DNA from: Stutzerimonas stutzeri
GTDB lineage: Bacteria; Pseudomonadota; Gammaproteobacteria; Pseudomonadales; Pseudomonadaceae
NCBI RefSeq assembly: GCF_000590475.1
Contig: NZ_CP007441.1
Location: forward strand, 1,990,660-2,054,659
Reading direction: 5' to 3'
DNA: 64,000 nt
The notes under the pieces were generated by a model. That model was given only the letters and a program-made list of their open reading frames with translations. It made no database searches and was not told the origin of the DNA. This document shows positions 45,277 through 54,087 of the stretch, piece after piece. Both the position numbers and the translations under genes were made by a program. The number at the start of each line of letters is the position of its first letter. Within the stretch, counting starts at the first letter, position 1.

Positions 45277-46059
45277 ATGATGACCATGCCTGACTTCCTC
45301 TTTCGAAAACTATCCGTTCGTCCATTTCGATTGGCCGCGATTGCGCTGCTGACTACCTGCAGCGCAATGGCCGAAGCCGCCAGTTCGGTGCTGATCTGGC
45401 CTATCAATCCAACCATCGAGGCGGATGCCAGCGCTGCTGCCTTGTGGCTGGAAAACCGTGGTCAGGCGCCGGTTCGTCTGCAAGTTCGGGTGCTTGACTG
45501 GTCGCAGCAGGATCTGAACGACCAACTGGAGCCGCAGCAACAAGTCGTAGGCAGCCCGCCAATGGCTACGGTTGAGCCCGGTAAGCGCCAGCTGGTCCGC
45601 CTTATTCGCCGTCAGCCCGCCCCTGCAGGCCAGGAGCAAGCGTTTCGTGTCATCGTCGATGAGCTCCTGCCCGAGCGAACCCAGCGAGAAAATGACCTCG
45701 GCGTGCAATTCCAGATGCGTTATTCAGTGCCGCTGTTCGTATATGGCGCCGGCGCGACCGTGCCGGGCAAAAACAAAAGCGGGGAGGCTGACGGCACGGA
45801 TCTCAGCTTTCGCATCGCTCAGGACAGCGGGCAAAGCTACCTGTACGTAAAAAACAGCGGCACGGTGCATGCTCGTATGTCTCAAGCGAGTCTGATGCAG
45901 GGGGCTCGCAAACTCGATATCGCCCAGGGTCTGCTCGGCTATGTTCTGCCAGCCAGTGAGATGCGCTGGCCGCTGCCGCCCGGCACGCCATCCGGTGGTG
46001 CGTCACTGCTCGTTCGGGTGAACGAGCAGGGCGAAGCGCAGACCATCGAGCCTAAGTGA
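45277..46059 (+). CDS. csuC: Csu periplasmic pilus chaperone
   Basis: A 260-residue chaperone with a signal peptide (LLTTCSAMAEAA-S). The PapD-like two-domain fold is visible: LIWPINPTIEADASAAALWLENRG with the G1-type strand and QLVRLIRRQPAPAG, whose Arg contacts the subunit C-terminus, followed by FRVIVDELLPE, and the second domain FRIAQDSGQSYLYVKNSGTVHARMS. It escorts unfolded pilins to the usher in the periplasm. Confidence 0.93.
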   Translation: MMTMPDFLFRKLSVRPFRLAAIALLTTCSAMAEAASSVLIWPINPTIEADASAAALWLENRGQAPVRLQVRVLDWSQQDLNDQLEPQQQVVGSPPMATVEPGKRQLVRLIRRQPAPAGQEQAFRVIVDELLPERTQRENDLGVQFQMRYSVPLFVYGAGATVPGKNKSGEADGTDLSFRIAQDSGQSYLYVKNSGTVHARMSQASLMQGARKLDIAQGLLGYVLPASEMRWPLPPGTPSGGASLLVRVNEQGEAQTIEPK

Positions 46060-46071
46060 TATCTGGCTAGG

Positions 46072-48414
46072 ATGAAGATTTGGCTTGGAATGGGCGTCCG
46101 CCGCTGGTGCCTTGGCCTGCTGCTGGTGCAGGGATTGTTATCCCTGCCGTTGGCACGTGCCGAGGAGGAAGCGATGGCCTTGTATCTTGAGCTGGTTCTC
46201 AACGGAATGCCGACCGGGCAGGTGCTTGAAGTGCAAACCCAAGGCGATGAGCTGATGGTTACACGGGGTGCGCTTCGCGATGCCGGTGTGCCTATCGATG
46301 GGGAGGCGGACGGTCAGGTCTCCTTGGGCGAGCTTGAGGGCGTCACGGCTCGTTACGAGCAGGCGCTGCAGCAATTGTTACTTACCGTCCCGCTCGACTG
46401 GTTGCCGGAGCAGCGCCTGGGTCGTACCCGCGAGACCGAGCGCAGCGACGCGGTGAGTTCGTTTGGAGCGCTGGTCAATTACGACCTGTTCTACAGCAAT
46501 ACAGACAGTGTCGGCGGCTATGTCAGTGCCTGGAGCGAACAACGCCTGTTCGGCGGCCTCGGCACGCTGAGCAACACCGGCGTGTTGCGGCATACACTCG
46601 ACGGGCCTCCCGGCCGTGACGGTTATTTCCGCTTCGATACCACCTGGCGATACAACGATCAGGCGCGTCTGCTCAGCTATTCGGCGGGTGATATGGTCAC
46701 CGGCGCCTTGAGTTGGAACAGCGCGGTGCGCATGGGAGGCGTGCAGTTGTCACGCAACTTCGCACTGCGCCCAGACCTGATCACCTATCCGCTGCCTAGC
46801 TTCAGCGGCGGAGCGGCGGTGCCGAGCACAGTGGACCTGTTCATCAATAACGCCAAGGTCGACAGCGCAACGCTGCAGCCGGGGCCGTTCACGTTCGATA
46901 CGCTGCCGCTGATCAGCGGGGCAGGGCAGGCCACTGTAGTGACGACCGATGTCCAAGGGCGTCAGGTCAGTACCAGCGTGCCGTTTTACGTCACCAACAC
47001 GCTGCTGCGTAAGGGTCTCACCGATTTTTCCTTCTCGCTGGGTAAGCTGCGTCAGGGGTACGGTGAAGACAGTTTCGCCTATGGCCGCAGCGCCACGTCT
47101 GGCACCTTTCGCTATGGCCTATTCGACAGCCTTACGCTGGAAAGTCATGCCGAGGCGGCATCTGGACTCGCGCTGGGAGGCTTGGGCACCACCGTTGCCC
47201 TTGGACATTTCGGTGAGCTGACCACCTCGGCCACGCAGAGCCGCTACCTAGGCACCGCAGGACACCAACTTTCGATGGGCTACAGCTACTTCGCGCGGCG
47301 TTTCGGTGTATCGGCGCAGCGGGTGCAGCGGTCACGCGGATACGCCGACCTCGCCGTGGAGGAGGCGCTCGATGCGCGTCCGCTTGACCCTTATTTAGCG
47401 CAGGTCAGCGATCAGCTGACTTTCACCATAAGCCCGCCTCAGATCGGCTCGATCGGTCTGGGATATTTCGCCAGCCGCATCGAAGGTGGTACTAGCACGC
47501 GGTTGCTCAACCTCTCATGGTCGCGGACGCTGTGGCGAAACCTGAATGTTTACGCATCGATAAACCGCATCATCGGTGAGTCCGGTATTTCAGCGCAGGC
47601 GCAGTTCAGTGTGCCGTTTGATCTCTTGTCGACCGTGACTGCCAGCATCGAACGTGACCGCAGCGGCGCAACGGCCGAGCGGATCAGTTACAGCCGCAAC
47701 GTGCCGAGTGACGGTGGGGTGGGCTGGAACCTGGCTATGGCTCATGGACGCGAGACATACCGGCAGGCTGATCTGTCCTGGCGCAACCCGTTTCTGCAAG
47801 CCGAGGCCGGCGTCTACGGCACCGATAATGAGCTGACACACTGGGGCGACGTAAGCGGTTCGCTGGTTGCGATGGACGGCGAGGTATTTGCCGCCAACCG
47901 CATCGATGATGCTTTCGTCGTGGTCAGCACCGGCGGCTACGCTGACGTGCCGGTCCGCTTCGAGCATCAGTTGCTGGGTCGGACCAATCGGGACGGCCAT
48001 TTGTTGGTGCCTTGGGTACCTTCCTACTATCGCGGCCAGTTCGAGATCGAGCTGCTCGACCTGCCTGGCAACGTCAGCGCATCCGAGCCTGCCCGCTATC
48101 TTTCGGTCCAGCGAGGCAGCGGCGCTCTGCTTGATTTCGACTTGAGGCAACAGCTCGCTGCTGCAGTCACGCTGGTCGACGAACAGGGCGCGCCGCTACC
48201 GACGGGCCTGCGGGTCGAGCAAGTCGGCGCTGATACTCACGAGCTGCTTGGATATGACGGTCAGGTTTACTTTGAAGCGCTCGCGACCCACAACCGACTC
48301 GAGGTCGCCCTCGTCGATGGAGGGCGTTGTCAGGTCGAATTCGACATGCCGCCCCAATCCGATGAGATTGCTCAGATCGGGCCGCTCACTTGCCTCAGGA
48401 ATCAAACACCATGA
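46072..48414 (+). CDS. csuD: Csu outer-membrane usher
   Basis: A 780-residue usher. A signal peptide (LSLPLARA-E) is followed by the N-terminal chaperone-binding domain (ELVLNGMPTGQVLEV), the beta-barrel with the middle plug domain (PSTVDLFINNAKVDS, QATVVTTDVQGRQVS) and C-terminal domains (DVPVRFEHQLLGRTNRDGHL, VTLVDEQGAPLPTGLRV). The Cys pair near the C-terminus (GGRCQVEF and GPLTCLRN) is typical. It assembles and exports the pilus across the outer membrane. It lies 12 bases after csuC and overlaps csuE. Confidence 0.95.
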   Translation: MKIWLGMGVRRWCLGLLLVQGLLSLPLARAEEEAMALYLELVLNGMPTGQVLEVQTQGDELMVTRGALRDAGVPIDGEADGQVSLGELEGVTARYEQALQQLLLTVPLDWLPEQRLGRTRETERSDAVSSFGALVNYDLFYSNTDSVGGYVSAWSEQRLFGGLGTLSNTGVLRHTLDGPPGRDGYFRFDTTWRYNDQARLLSYSAGDMVTGALSWNSAVRMGGVQLSRNFALRPDLITYPLPSFSGGAAVPSTVDLFINNAKVDSATLQPGPFTFDTLPLISGAGQATVVTTDVQGRQVSTSVPFYVTNTLLRKGLTDFSFSLGKLRQGYGEDSFAYGRSATSGTFRYGLFDSLTLESHAEAASGLALGGLGTTVALGHFGELTTSATQSRYLGTAGHQLSMGYSYFARRFGVSAQRVQRSRGYADLAVEEALDARPLDPYLAQVSDQLTFTISPPQIGSIGLGYFASRIEGGTSTRLLNLSWSRTLWRNLNVYASINRIIGESGISAQAQFSVPFDLLSTVTASIERDRSGATAERISYSRNVPSDGGVGWNLAMAHGRETYRQADLSWRNPFLQAEAGVYGTDNELTHWGDVSGSLVAMDGEVFAANRIDDAFVVVSTGGYADVPVRFEHQLLGRTNRDGHLLVPWVPSYYRGQFEIELLDLPGNVSASEPARYLSVQRGSGALLDFDLRQQLAAAVTLVDEQGAPLPTGLRVEQVGADTHELLGYDGQVYFEALATHNRLEVALVDGGRCQVEFDMPPQSDEIAQIGPLTCLRNQTP

Positions 48415-49406
48415 AGGGAATCGACCATCTGATCAGTTACCCGCGCGCCTTGCTGTTCATGGTACTGGCGCTGCTTTGCTCGCTGCTGGCGACCCCGGCT
48501 CGTGCCAACTGCGCGACGTTCAGCGCTGACTCAAGTCTGGGCACGATCAGTTCGCTGGCTCTGGTGGGCAATTCTCAGCGGGGCGCCGCTGCTGGCGGAT
48601 TTGTCTGTACGGGTTCATTGCAACTGTTGAGCACTGCCTTCATTCGAGTATCGCTGGTCAACAGTGACTTCAAACTGGTGGGCAGCCAAGGGGGTACGGT
48701 GCCCTTCAACGTATTCGTTGATCCGGGCTATACACGGGCCTTGCAGCCTGGGCAATCCGCTGAATTCGGTGCAACAAATTTGTTGAACCTAGGAGGCACC
48801 GGCGCTGGCGTGCCGCTGTACCTCACCACGACACCGGGCGCCAATGTCCCGGCCGGCACCTATACCGGCACGGTGACCCTGCGTTGGCACTGGGCCGTCT
48901 GCGACCTGGGTTTGGTTGGCATTTGCTCTTGGTATCGCAGCCCGGGGGTTGTACAACCCTGTCCGTTGGGCCTGGTTTGTGGGACACCCAGTAACTGGGG
49001 GGAGGGTGTGCTAACAACGGTCCGCGTCACGCTCATCGTAACCAAGGCCTGCCAGATCGTTAGCCTGCCGGCAGTGGATCTGGGACGTAAGGCGCTGGTC
49101 AGCCAGTTCACTGAGGTCAGCCAGACGCTCAGTGTCCGCTGTACTAATACCGAAGGTTTTACACTCAGTTTCGGCAATGGCCAGAACTATCAGGCACCTT
49201 GGCGGCAAATGGCGTTCGGCAATAACCGTCTTCGTTACAACATCTATGGAACTGATAAGTCGATGCTGACGCCTAGCCGGACGCTTGATGCAATCGGCAC
49301 GGGGCTCAACCAGGGCTTTCAGGTGCAGATACAAGTGGATCCCAACCAGAAGGACGTTCCGCCTGGCACCTACGTCGATAACGTGGTGCTTACGCTCAGC
49401 TATTGA
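48411..49406 (+). CDS. csuE: Csu tip adhesin (two SCPU domains)
   Basis: A 331-residue tip subunit starting at ATG of an ATGA overlap with csuD. It has a signal peptide (LCSLLATPARA-N). An N-terminal adhesin domain (NCATFSADSSLGTISSLAL, then a hydrophobic finger-like ATNLLNLGGTGAGVPLY loop) is followed by a linker with CDLGLVGICSWYRS and CPLGLVCG, then a C-terminal pilin domain (VTKACQIVSLPAVDLG to VDNVVLTLSY). Its order and two-domain layout match CsuE, which grips hydrophobic surfaces through exposed loops. Confidence 0.92.
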   Translation: MKGIDHLISYPRALLFMVLALLCSLLATPARANCATFSADSSLGTISSLALVGNSQRGAAAGGFVCTGSLQLLSTAFIRVSLVNSDFKLVGSQGGTVPFNVFVDPGYTRALQPGQSAEFGATNLLNLGGTGAGVPLYLTTTPGANVPAGTYTGTVTLRWHWAVCDLGLVGICSWYRSPGVVQPCPLGLVCGTPSNWGEGVLTTVRVTLIVTKACQIVSLPAVDLGRKALVSQFTEVSQTLSVRCTNTEGFTLSFGNGQNYQAPWRQMAFGNNRLRYNIYGTDKSMLTPSRTLDAIGTGLNQGFQVQIQVDPNQKDVPPGTYVDNVVLTLSY

Positions 49407-49424
49407 GGTGCGTTGAACGTGCAG

Positions 49425-49445
49425 TCCCCTAGGCGCGCTAGGGGA
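49425..49445. promoter_or_regulatory. TCCCCTAG/CTAGGGGA palindrome between csuE and the chemosensory operon
   Basis: TCCCCTAG, five bases GCGCG and CTAGGGGA make a perfect eight-base-pair inverted repeat 19 bases after the csuE stop and about 119 bases before the CheY-like gene. It has no T-tract, which argues against a simple terminator. Its half-sites are identical to those upstream of csuA/B, so it may be an operator shared by both operons, or act also as a transcript-end hairpin. Confidence 0.5.
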
Positions 49446-49563
49446 AATCCCGATATTGCGGTTTGGCGCTATTTCTTAAAATGGCCACCGACCCGCTCGT
49501 CGGCGGGCCTTTCGACGAGCGCTATCTGCGGTTGTCGTGTTCAGACTCGAATGGAGTTCGTGT

Positions 49564-49944
49564 GTGGCCAAAACAATACTCGTGGTAGACGATTCCGCGG
49601 CGATCCGTGAGCTATTCGTGGCAGCGCTCACCGAAGGCGGGTACCGCGCTGTGGAAGCCGTGGATGGGCTCGATGCGCTGGCCAAACTTGAAGAGCACTC
49701 CGTCAATTTACTGATAAGTGATTTGCATATGCCCAATCTCGATGGCATTGGCCTGGTGCGTGCCGTGCGGGCGCATCCTCGGTATCGCTTTGCTCCGATC
49801 CTGGTACTGACCAGTGATCGGTCGCCAGCGAAGGAGGCGGAAGGGCTGGCCGTAGGCGCCACCGCCTGGGCCGCCAAGCCGATCCCCCCGCAGCGTTTAC
49901 TCACGGCCATCGATACGCTGCTGGGCGAACATGCACCGGCTTGA
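49564..49944 (+). CDS. CheY-like single-domain response regulator
   Basis: A 126-residue receiver domain. GTG at 49564 follows ATGGAG and directly precedes AKTILVVDDS. Acidic pocket D9/D10, phosphoacceptor D53 (LISDLHMPN), switch residue T in LVLTSDRS and K near residue 105 (AAKPIPP) are all present. It has no output domain, so it acts like CheY by binding a partner. It is the first gene of the chemosensory operon and overlaps the STAS gene by 14 bases. Confidence 0.92.
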   Translation: MAKTILVVDDSAAIRELFVAALTEGGYRAVEAVDGLDALAKLEEHSVNLLISDLHMPNLDGIGLVRAVRAHPRYRFAPILVLTSDRSPAKEAEGLAVGATAWAAKPIPPQRLLTAIDTLLGEHAPA

Positions 49945-50248
49945 AGTAACGTATTCAGCTGAGTGCGTGACACTCGTATTCCGAGGTCGCTTGACACTCT
50001 ACGAAATCCGGCATGCCCAGAGTGGGTTGCTGGCTGTAGCGCCGCTGGTCGAAAAAAGAAACTGTTATATCGATTTACGTCATATCGAACGCTTTGATAT
50101 GGCCGCAGTGCAGCTACTCTTGGCTTGGGAGCGTCAAGTCCGCTCAAATGCTCAATCCTTGCTGCTACAGACCAGCGACACGACGGCTGCACTGTTGCGA
50201 TCGCTTGGTCTGAGCCGGCTGGTTGCACAATCACCAGAGGCGTTGTGA
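49931..50248 (+). CDS. STAS-domain protein
   Basis: A 105-residue anti-anti-sigma-factor-like domain: LVFRGRLTLYEIRHAQSGLL, CYIDLRHIERFDMAAVQLLL and ALLRSLGLSRLVA. The usual Ser or Thr after the Asp of this loop (D-S-x-G or D-T-A-G) is Met here (D56-M57-A58-A59), so it is unlikely to be phosphorylated. STAS proteins appear in some chemosensory operons as scaffolds or partners of CheA. It overlaps both neighbours (14 bases with the receiver gene; TGATG with cheA). Confidence 0.88.
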   Translation: MHRLEVTYSAECVTLVFRGRLTLYEIRHAQSGLLAVAPLVEKRNCYIDLRHIERFDMAAVQLLLAWERQVRSNAQSLLLQTSDTTAALLRSLGLSRLVAQSPEAL

Positions 50249-52449
50249 TGTTCCAGAACGACCAATGGACCCGCTTGCTGCTGGGGTTCGTTGACGAAGC
50301 CCGTGACACCGCGAGCCAGGCGGAAGCCCTCGTCCTCCAACTCGAGCAGGCGCCAAATGACGGGCAGGTCGTGGACGAGCTGTTCCGCCTCATGCACACA
50401 TTCAAGGGCACCGCGGGGCTATTCGACCTCAAGCCTATCGTGCGCTTTGCACATCGCATCGAAAATGTGCTGGCTGAAGTCCGCCATGGGCAGCTTCGGC
50501 TTGATCCACGAGTCATGGCGCTGATGCTTGGCGGACTCGACGAAATTGTCTCGATGATCGAGCTCATCGATGCGGACACGGGCGAATTGCCGGTCGACGA
50601 TGTCCATCAGGCCGAGCTGTTGTCTGCCTTCGATGCCCTTACAGGCGTGACCGAAGAACCAATGGGAATAGTGGCAACAGGTGTGGCGCCCGTCCCTGCT
50701 GATCAGCAAGTTACGGAGCCTGACCGCTTGTGGCTGATCTCGTTGCGGTTCGACGAGCGCGCGTTCATACAAGGGCTCGACCCCCAGGCGCTGGTGCAGG
50801 CGCTTGGTCGTCTGGGCTCTATCAAGCAGATCGATACGCTCAACGACGAATTACCTGTGCTGGCCGACATGGATCCGGAACGGTGTTACTTGGGGCTGGA
50901 AATCCAGCTGCAAAGCGCGGCGAGCAAGCCGGAGATTGAAAGTCTGTTCGACTTCGTCCGGCCTTTGTGCCGCTTTGTTGTTCGCCTGGCGTCCGACGCG
51001 CCGAGCATCCCGGCGAGCGTAGATGATGCCTCGAGCCAGGACACGCGCATAGGCCATATCCTGCTCAATAGTGGCGCCTTGACCGCCGCGCAACTGGCGC
51101 AGGGCCTGGCTATACAGCAACGCCCAGCCGCACTAAAGCCGTCGTTGGGATCAGTGCTGGTCGAGGAAGGTCTGGTACCGGCGCAGCAGGTTAACGACGC
51201 GCTGGATTTGCAGCACCAGACCCGCCAGCGGCGTGCATACGAGGGCAGCGGTGTTCGCGTAGCGGCACAAAAGCTCGACCAGCTCGTCGACCTGGTCGGC
51301 GAACTGGTGACCAGCGCGGCAGGCGTCAAGGCCAGCATCGATCGGGATGATCTGGCCGAAGGCGCCGAGCACCTGTGCACGGTCAGCCAGCACATCGCAT
51401 CGCTGCGAGAGACGGCGCTCGGCCTGCGGATGGTCGAAGTCGGCGAGACGTTCAGCCGCTTCCATCGTGTGGTACGTGACGTCAGCGAGCAGCTGCACAA
51501 AGAAATTCATCTTGATATCCGCGGCGCCGACACTGAGCTCGACAAGCTGATAATCGATCGGCTTGCCGATCCGCTCACGCATCTGGTCCGCAATGCCATT
51601 GCCCACGGTATCGAGCCGGCGCAGGAGCGCGGGCGCGGTGGTAAGCCCGTTCAGGGCCGGGTGCGCCTGGCCGCTCGCCAGGAGTCGGGCGTAGTGATCA
51701 TTGAGGTCAGCGATGACGGGCGCGGGCTGGACTGGGACAAAATTCGCCGTCGGGCCGTGCAGCTTGGCCTGATCGATGCACACCGCGAGGTAGATCAGCG
51801 CGAACTGCGCTCGCTCATTTTCAGCCCTGGTTTCAGCACCGCCAGCACCGTATCGGAGCTGTCCGGGCGCGGTGTAGGGCTTGATGTCGTGCGTGAGGTG
51901 GTCACTGACTTGCGTGGCGAGATCGAGGTGGAGTCGGTCCGAGGCGCTGGTACGCTGTTTCGTATCCGTGTGCCACTGACACTGGCCATCATCAATGGAT
52001 TCCAGTTCAGCGTCGGTACCCAGCATTATGTGGTGCCGCTGGAAACGGTTCTCGAATGCCAGGAATGGCTGGGTCCCACCGGCCAGATCCATGGCAGCTT
52101 CGCCCGTCATGGCCGATCACGTCCATGCATCGATCTGGCGAGCCTTTTCGATGGCCGGACGGCATCCAACGGGGCGCGCCGCAACGCATTGGTGGTCAGT
52201 TATGGAAGCGAGGTTGGAGCACTGATTGCAGACGACCTATACGGCGAGTTGCAGACCGTGGTCAAACCGCTTGGTCCGATATTTCGGAACCTGCCGGGTA
52301 TCAGCGGAGCGACCGTGTTGGGTTCAGGGGAAATTGCTCTGGTACTCGACGTCGCCCACCTCTTTCACAATATTGCGCAATACATCGAGGCAGGCTCGCC
52401 CAACCCGTCTGCCAAGATTACCGAACCAGAACACCATGCTGAGGAGTAA
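50248..52449 (+). CDS. cheA: CheA-type chemosensory histidine kinase with MshEN-like insert
   Basis: A 733-residue kinase. P1 Hpt has H50 in LMHTFKGTAGLF. A P2-like region follows (WLISLRFDERAFIQGLDPQ, 162-245). Residues 267-290 and 299-322 are two 24-residue motifs (RIGHILLNSGALTAAQLAQG... and SLGSVLVEEGLVPAQQVNDA...) separated by eight residues, the spacing pattern of the MshEN c-di-GMP-binding domain. Then P3 dimerisation (about 337-420), P4 ATPase (LTHLVRNAIAHGIE, SDDGRGLDW, SGRGVGLDVV) and P5 CheW-like domain. The ATG overlaps the STAS stop (TGATG). It phosphorylates the CheY-like protein and CheB, and probably the LuxR regulator downstream or another partner. Confidence 0.93.
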   Translation: MFQNDQWTRLLLGFVDEARDTASQAEALVLQLEQAPNDGQVVDELFRLMHTFKGTAGLFDLKPIVRFAHRIENVLAEVRHGQLRLDPRVMALMLGGLDEIVSMIELIDADTGELPVDDVHQAELLSAFDALTGVTEEPMGIVATGVAPVPADQQVTEPDRLWLISLRFDERAFIQGLDPQALVQALGRLGSIKQIDTLNDELPVLADMDPERCYLGLEIQLQSAASKPEIESLFDFVRPLCRFVVRLASDAPSIPASVDDASSQDTRIGHILLNSGALTAAQLAQGLAIQQRPAALKPSLGSVLVEEGLVPAQQVNDALDLQHQTRQRRAYEGSGVRVAAQKLDQLVDLVGELVTSAAGVKASIDRDDLAEGAEHLCTVSQHIASLRETALGLRMVEVGETFSRFHRVVRDVSEQLHKEIHLDIRGADTELDKLIIDRLADPLTHLVRNAIAHGIEPAQERGRGGKPVQGRVRLAARQESGVVIIEVSDDGRGLDWDKIRRRAVQLGLIDAHREVDQRELRSLIFSPGFSTASTVSELSGRGVGLDVVREVVTDLRGEIEVESVRGAGTLFRIRVPLTLAIINGFQFSVGTQHYVVPLETVLECQEWLGPTGQIHGSFARHGRSRPCIDLASLFDGRTASNGARRNALVVSYGSEVGALIADDLYGELQTVVKPLGPIFRNLPGISGATVLGSGEIALVLDVAHLFHNIAQYIEAGSPNPSAKITEPEHHAEE

Positions 52450-52451
52450 CC

Positions 52452-54080
52452 ATGCTTGCCATCCATAACCTAAAAATCGGCACGCGCCTGATTGCAGGCT
52501 TCAGTCTGGTCGTTCTGCTCACTGCCGCAGTCGGCGCGGTTGGCATCGTCAATCTGGCGCGTGTCAATGCGTTGTCTGACCAGATGTATCATCGTGAAAT
52601 GGGCGCGCTGGAAAGTATCCAGGATGCAAATGTGCACCTTGCCTACGCGGGCCGCAGCCTGCGCAGCAGTCTTTTAGCCACCACTTACATCGAGCGCGAC
52701 ACCGCTTCGAGTCAGCTTCAAGAAGCCTTGAAAGCCATGCACGCTTCGATCGATCAGGCGCGACCAAGCTTCGACACAGCGGAGTCTCGGGCCCAGCTCG
52801 ACGAGCTTGACGCACATGCCAGCCGTTACGAACGTGTCCTCAGCGATGTTTTGGAGCTGAGTCAATCTCGCGAGTTGATGACGCCGAACGAGATCGCACC
52901 CTTGCTTGCACAATTACAGAACTATGGCTCGGAGACAGACGCCGCGATGAATACGCTGGTGGATGCCAAGCGCGAACGTGCGGGGCAGGCTAACCAGCAG
53001 ATCGCAGAGATATATGACGATTCACGGCTGGAGATGATCGTGCTGGTGTTATTTGCCGCGGCGATCGGCTTCGCCGTTGGGGCGCTGATCACGCGCAGCA
53101 TCACCCGCCCTCTTGGTCGTGCTGTGGCAGCGGCGGACCGCCTGGCGAAAGGTGAACTGGATGCTGCCATCGAAGCCGAAGGCCGGGATGAGACCGGCCA
53201 GCTGCTGGGCGCCATGCAACATATGGCTGGGCGGATGCGAGACGTCATGAGTGATGTTCGGAGCGCGGCGGATGCGCTGTCCTCAGCTTCTGAACAGGTA
53301 AGCGCAACATCACAGTCGCTCAGCCAGGCGGCAACCGAGCAGGCTGCGAGCGTTGAGGAAACCTCGGCGGCAGTCGCCGAGATGGCTGCCTCGATCATGC
53401 GCAATACCGATAGCGCGCAAGAGACTGACCAGATAGCTGGCCGGGCTGCGGCCGGAGCCGTGGCCGGTGGTCGTGCGGTTAACGACATGGTCGATGCGAT
53501 GAAACAGATCGCCGCACGGGTAGGCGTCATTGACGATATCGCCTACCAGACCAATCTACTGGCCTTGAATGCCACCATCGAGGCGGCACGCGCGGGCGAT
53601 CATGGCCGTGGGTTCGCGGTGGTCGCAGCAGAAGTTCGGAAGCTTGCCGAGCGCTGCCAGGCTGCTGCGCAGGAAATCGGTGGCCTGGCCGCTGCCAATG
53701 TGCAACTGGCCGACCAAGCCGGTGCACAGCTCAAAGACATGGTGCCGGAAATCCTTCGCACCTCCGATCTGGTGCAGGAAATCTCGGCGGCGTCCCAGGA
53801 GCAGAGCAGCGGCACGGCGCAAATTCGCGCGACCATGGGCCAGATGAACGAGATTACCCAGCAGAACGCGTCCGCTTCGGAGGAACTTGCCGCGACCGCG
53901 GAAGAGATGAACGCGCAAGCTGAACAGCTGCTCGAACTGATCAGCTATTTTCACCTTGGCAACCTCTCCTTTGGAGGCGGCACAAGGCCAGGCACGCTTC
54001 GGCATGTGGGCACGAGCCACCGACCTCCGTTCGTGCACGCCGAAAGCACTGACGAAGGTCAGTTCGTGCGTTTCACCTGA
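52452..54080 (+). CDS. Methyl-accepting chemotaxis protein with 4HB periplasmic domain
   Basis: A 542-residue receptor: TM1 (LIAGFSLVVLLTAAVGAVGIV), a four-helix-bundle periplasmic ligand domain (about residues 35-190), TM2 (MIVLVLFAAAIGFAVGALI), HAMP (ITRPLGRAVAAADRLAKGEL) and the signalling domain with tip IDDIAYQTNLLALNATIEAARAGDHGRGFAVVAAEVR. It is the dedicated receptor of this operon, since cheW, cheR and cheB follow directly. No C-terminal pentapeptide for CheR tethering is seen. The ligand is unknown. Confidence 0.93.
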   Translation: MLAIHNLKIGTRLIAGFSLVVLLTAAVGAVGIVNLARVNALSDQMYHREMGALESIQDANVHLAYAGRSLRSSLLATTYIERDTASSQLQEALKAMHASIDQARPSFDTAESRAQLDELDAHASRYERVLSDVLELSQSRELMTPNEIAPLLAQLQNYGSETDAAMNTLVDAKRERAGQANQQIAEIYDDSRLEMIVLVLFAAAIGFAVGALITRSITRPLGRAVAAADRLAKGELDAAIEAEGRDETGQLLGAMQHMAGRMRDVMSDVRSAADALSSASEQVSATSQSLSQAATEQAASVEETSAAVAEMAASIMRNTDSAQETDQIAGRAAAGAVAGGRAVNDMVDAMKQIAARVGVIDDIAYQTNLLALNATIEAARAGDHGRGFAVVAAEVRKLAERCQAAAQEIGGLAAANVQLADQAGAQLKDMVPEILRTSDLVQEISAASQEQSSGTAQIRATMGQMNEITQQNASASEELAATAEEMNAQAEQLLELISYFHLGNLSFGGGTRPGTLRHVGTSHRPPFVHAESTDEGQFVRFT

Positions 54081-54087
54081 GGTTCGT

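Noticed and set aside
49476..50579. Minus-strand open frame (367 codons) across the CheY-like, STAS and CheA genes
   Set aside because: Ser/Arg-rich antisense shadow of three genes with clear domain motifs.
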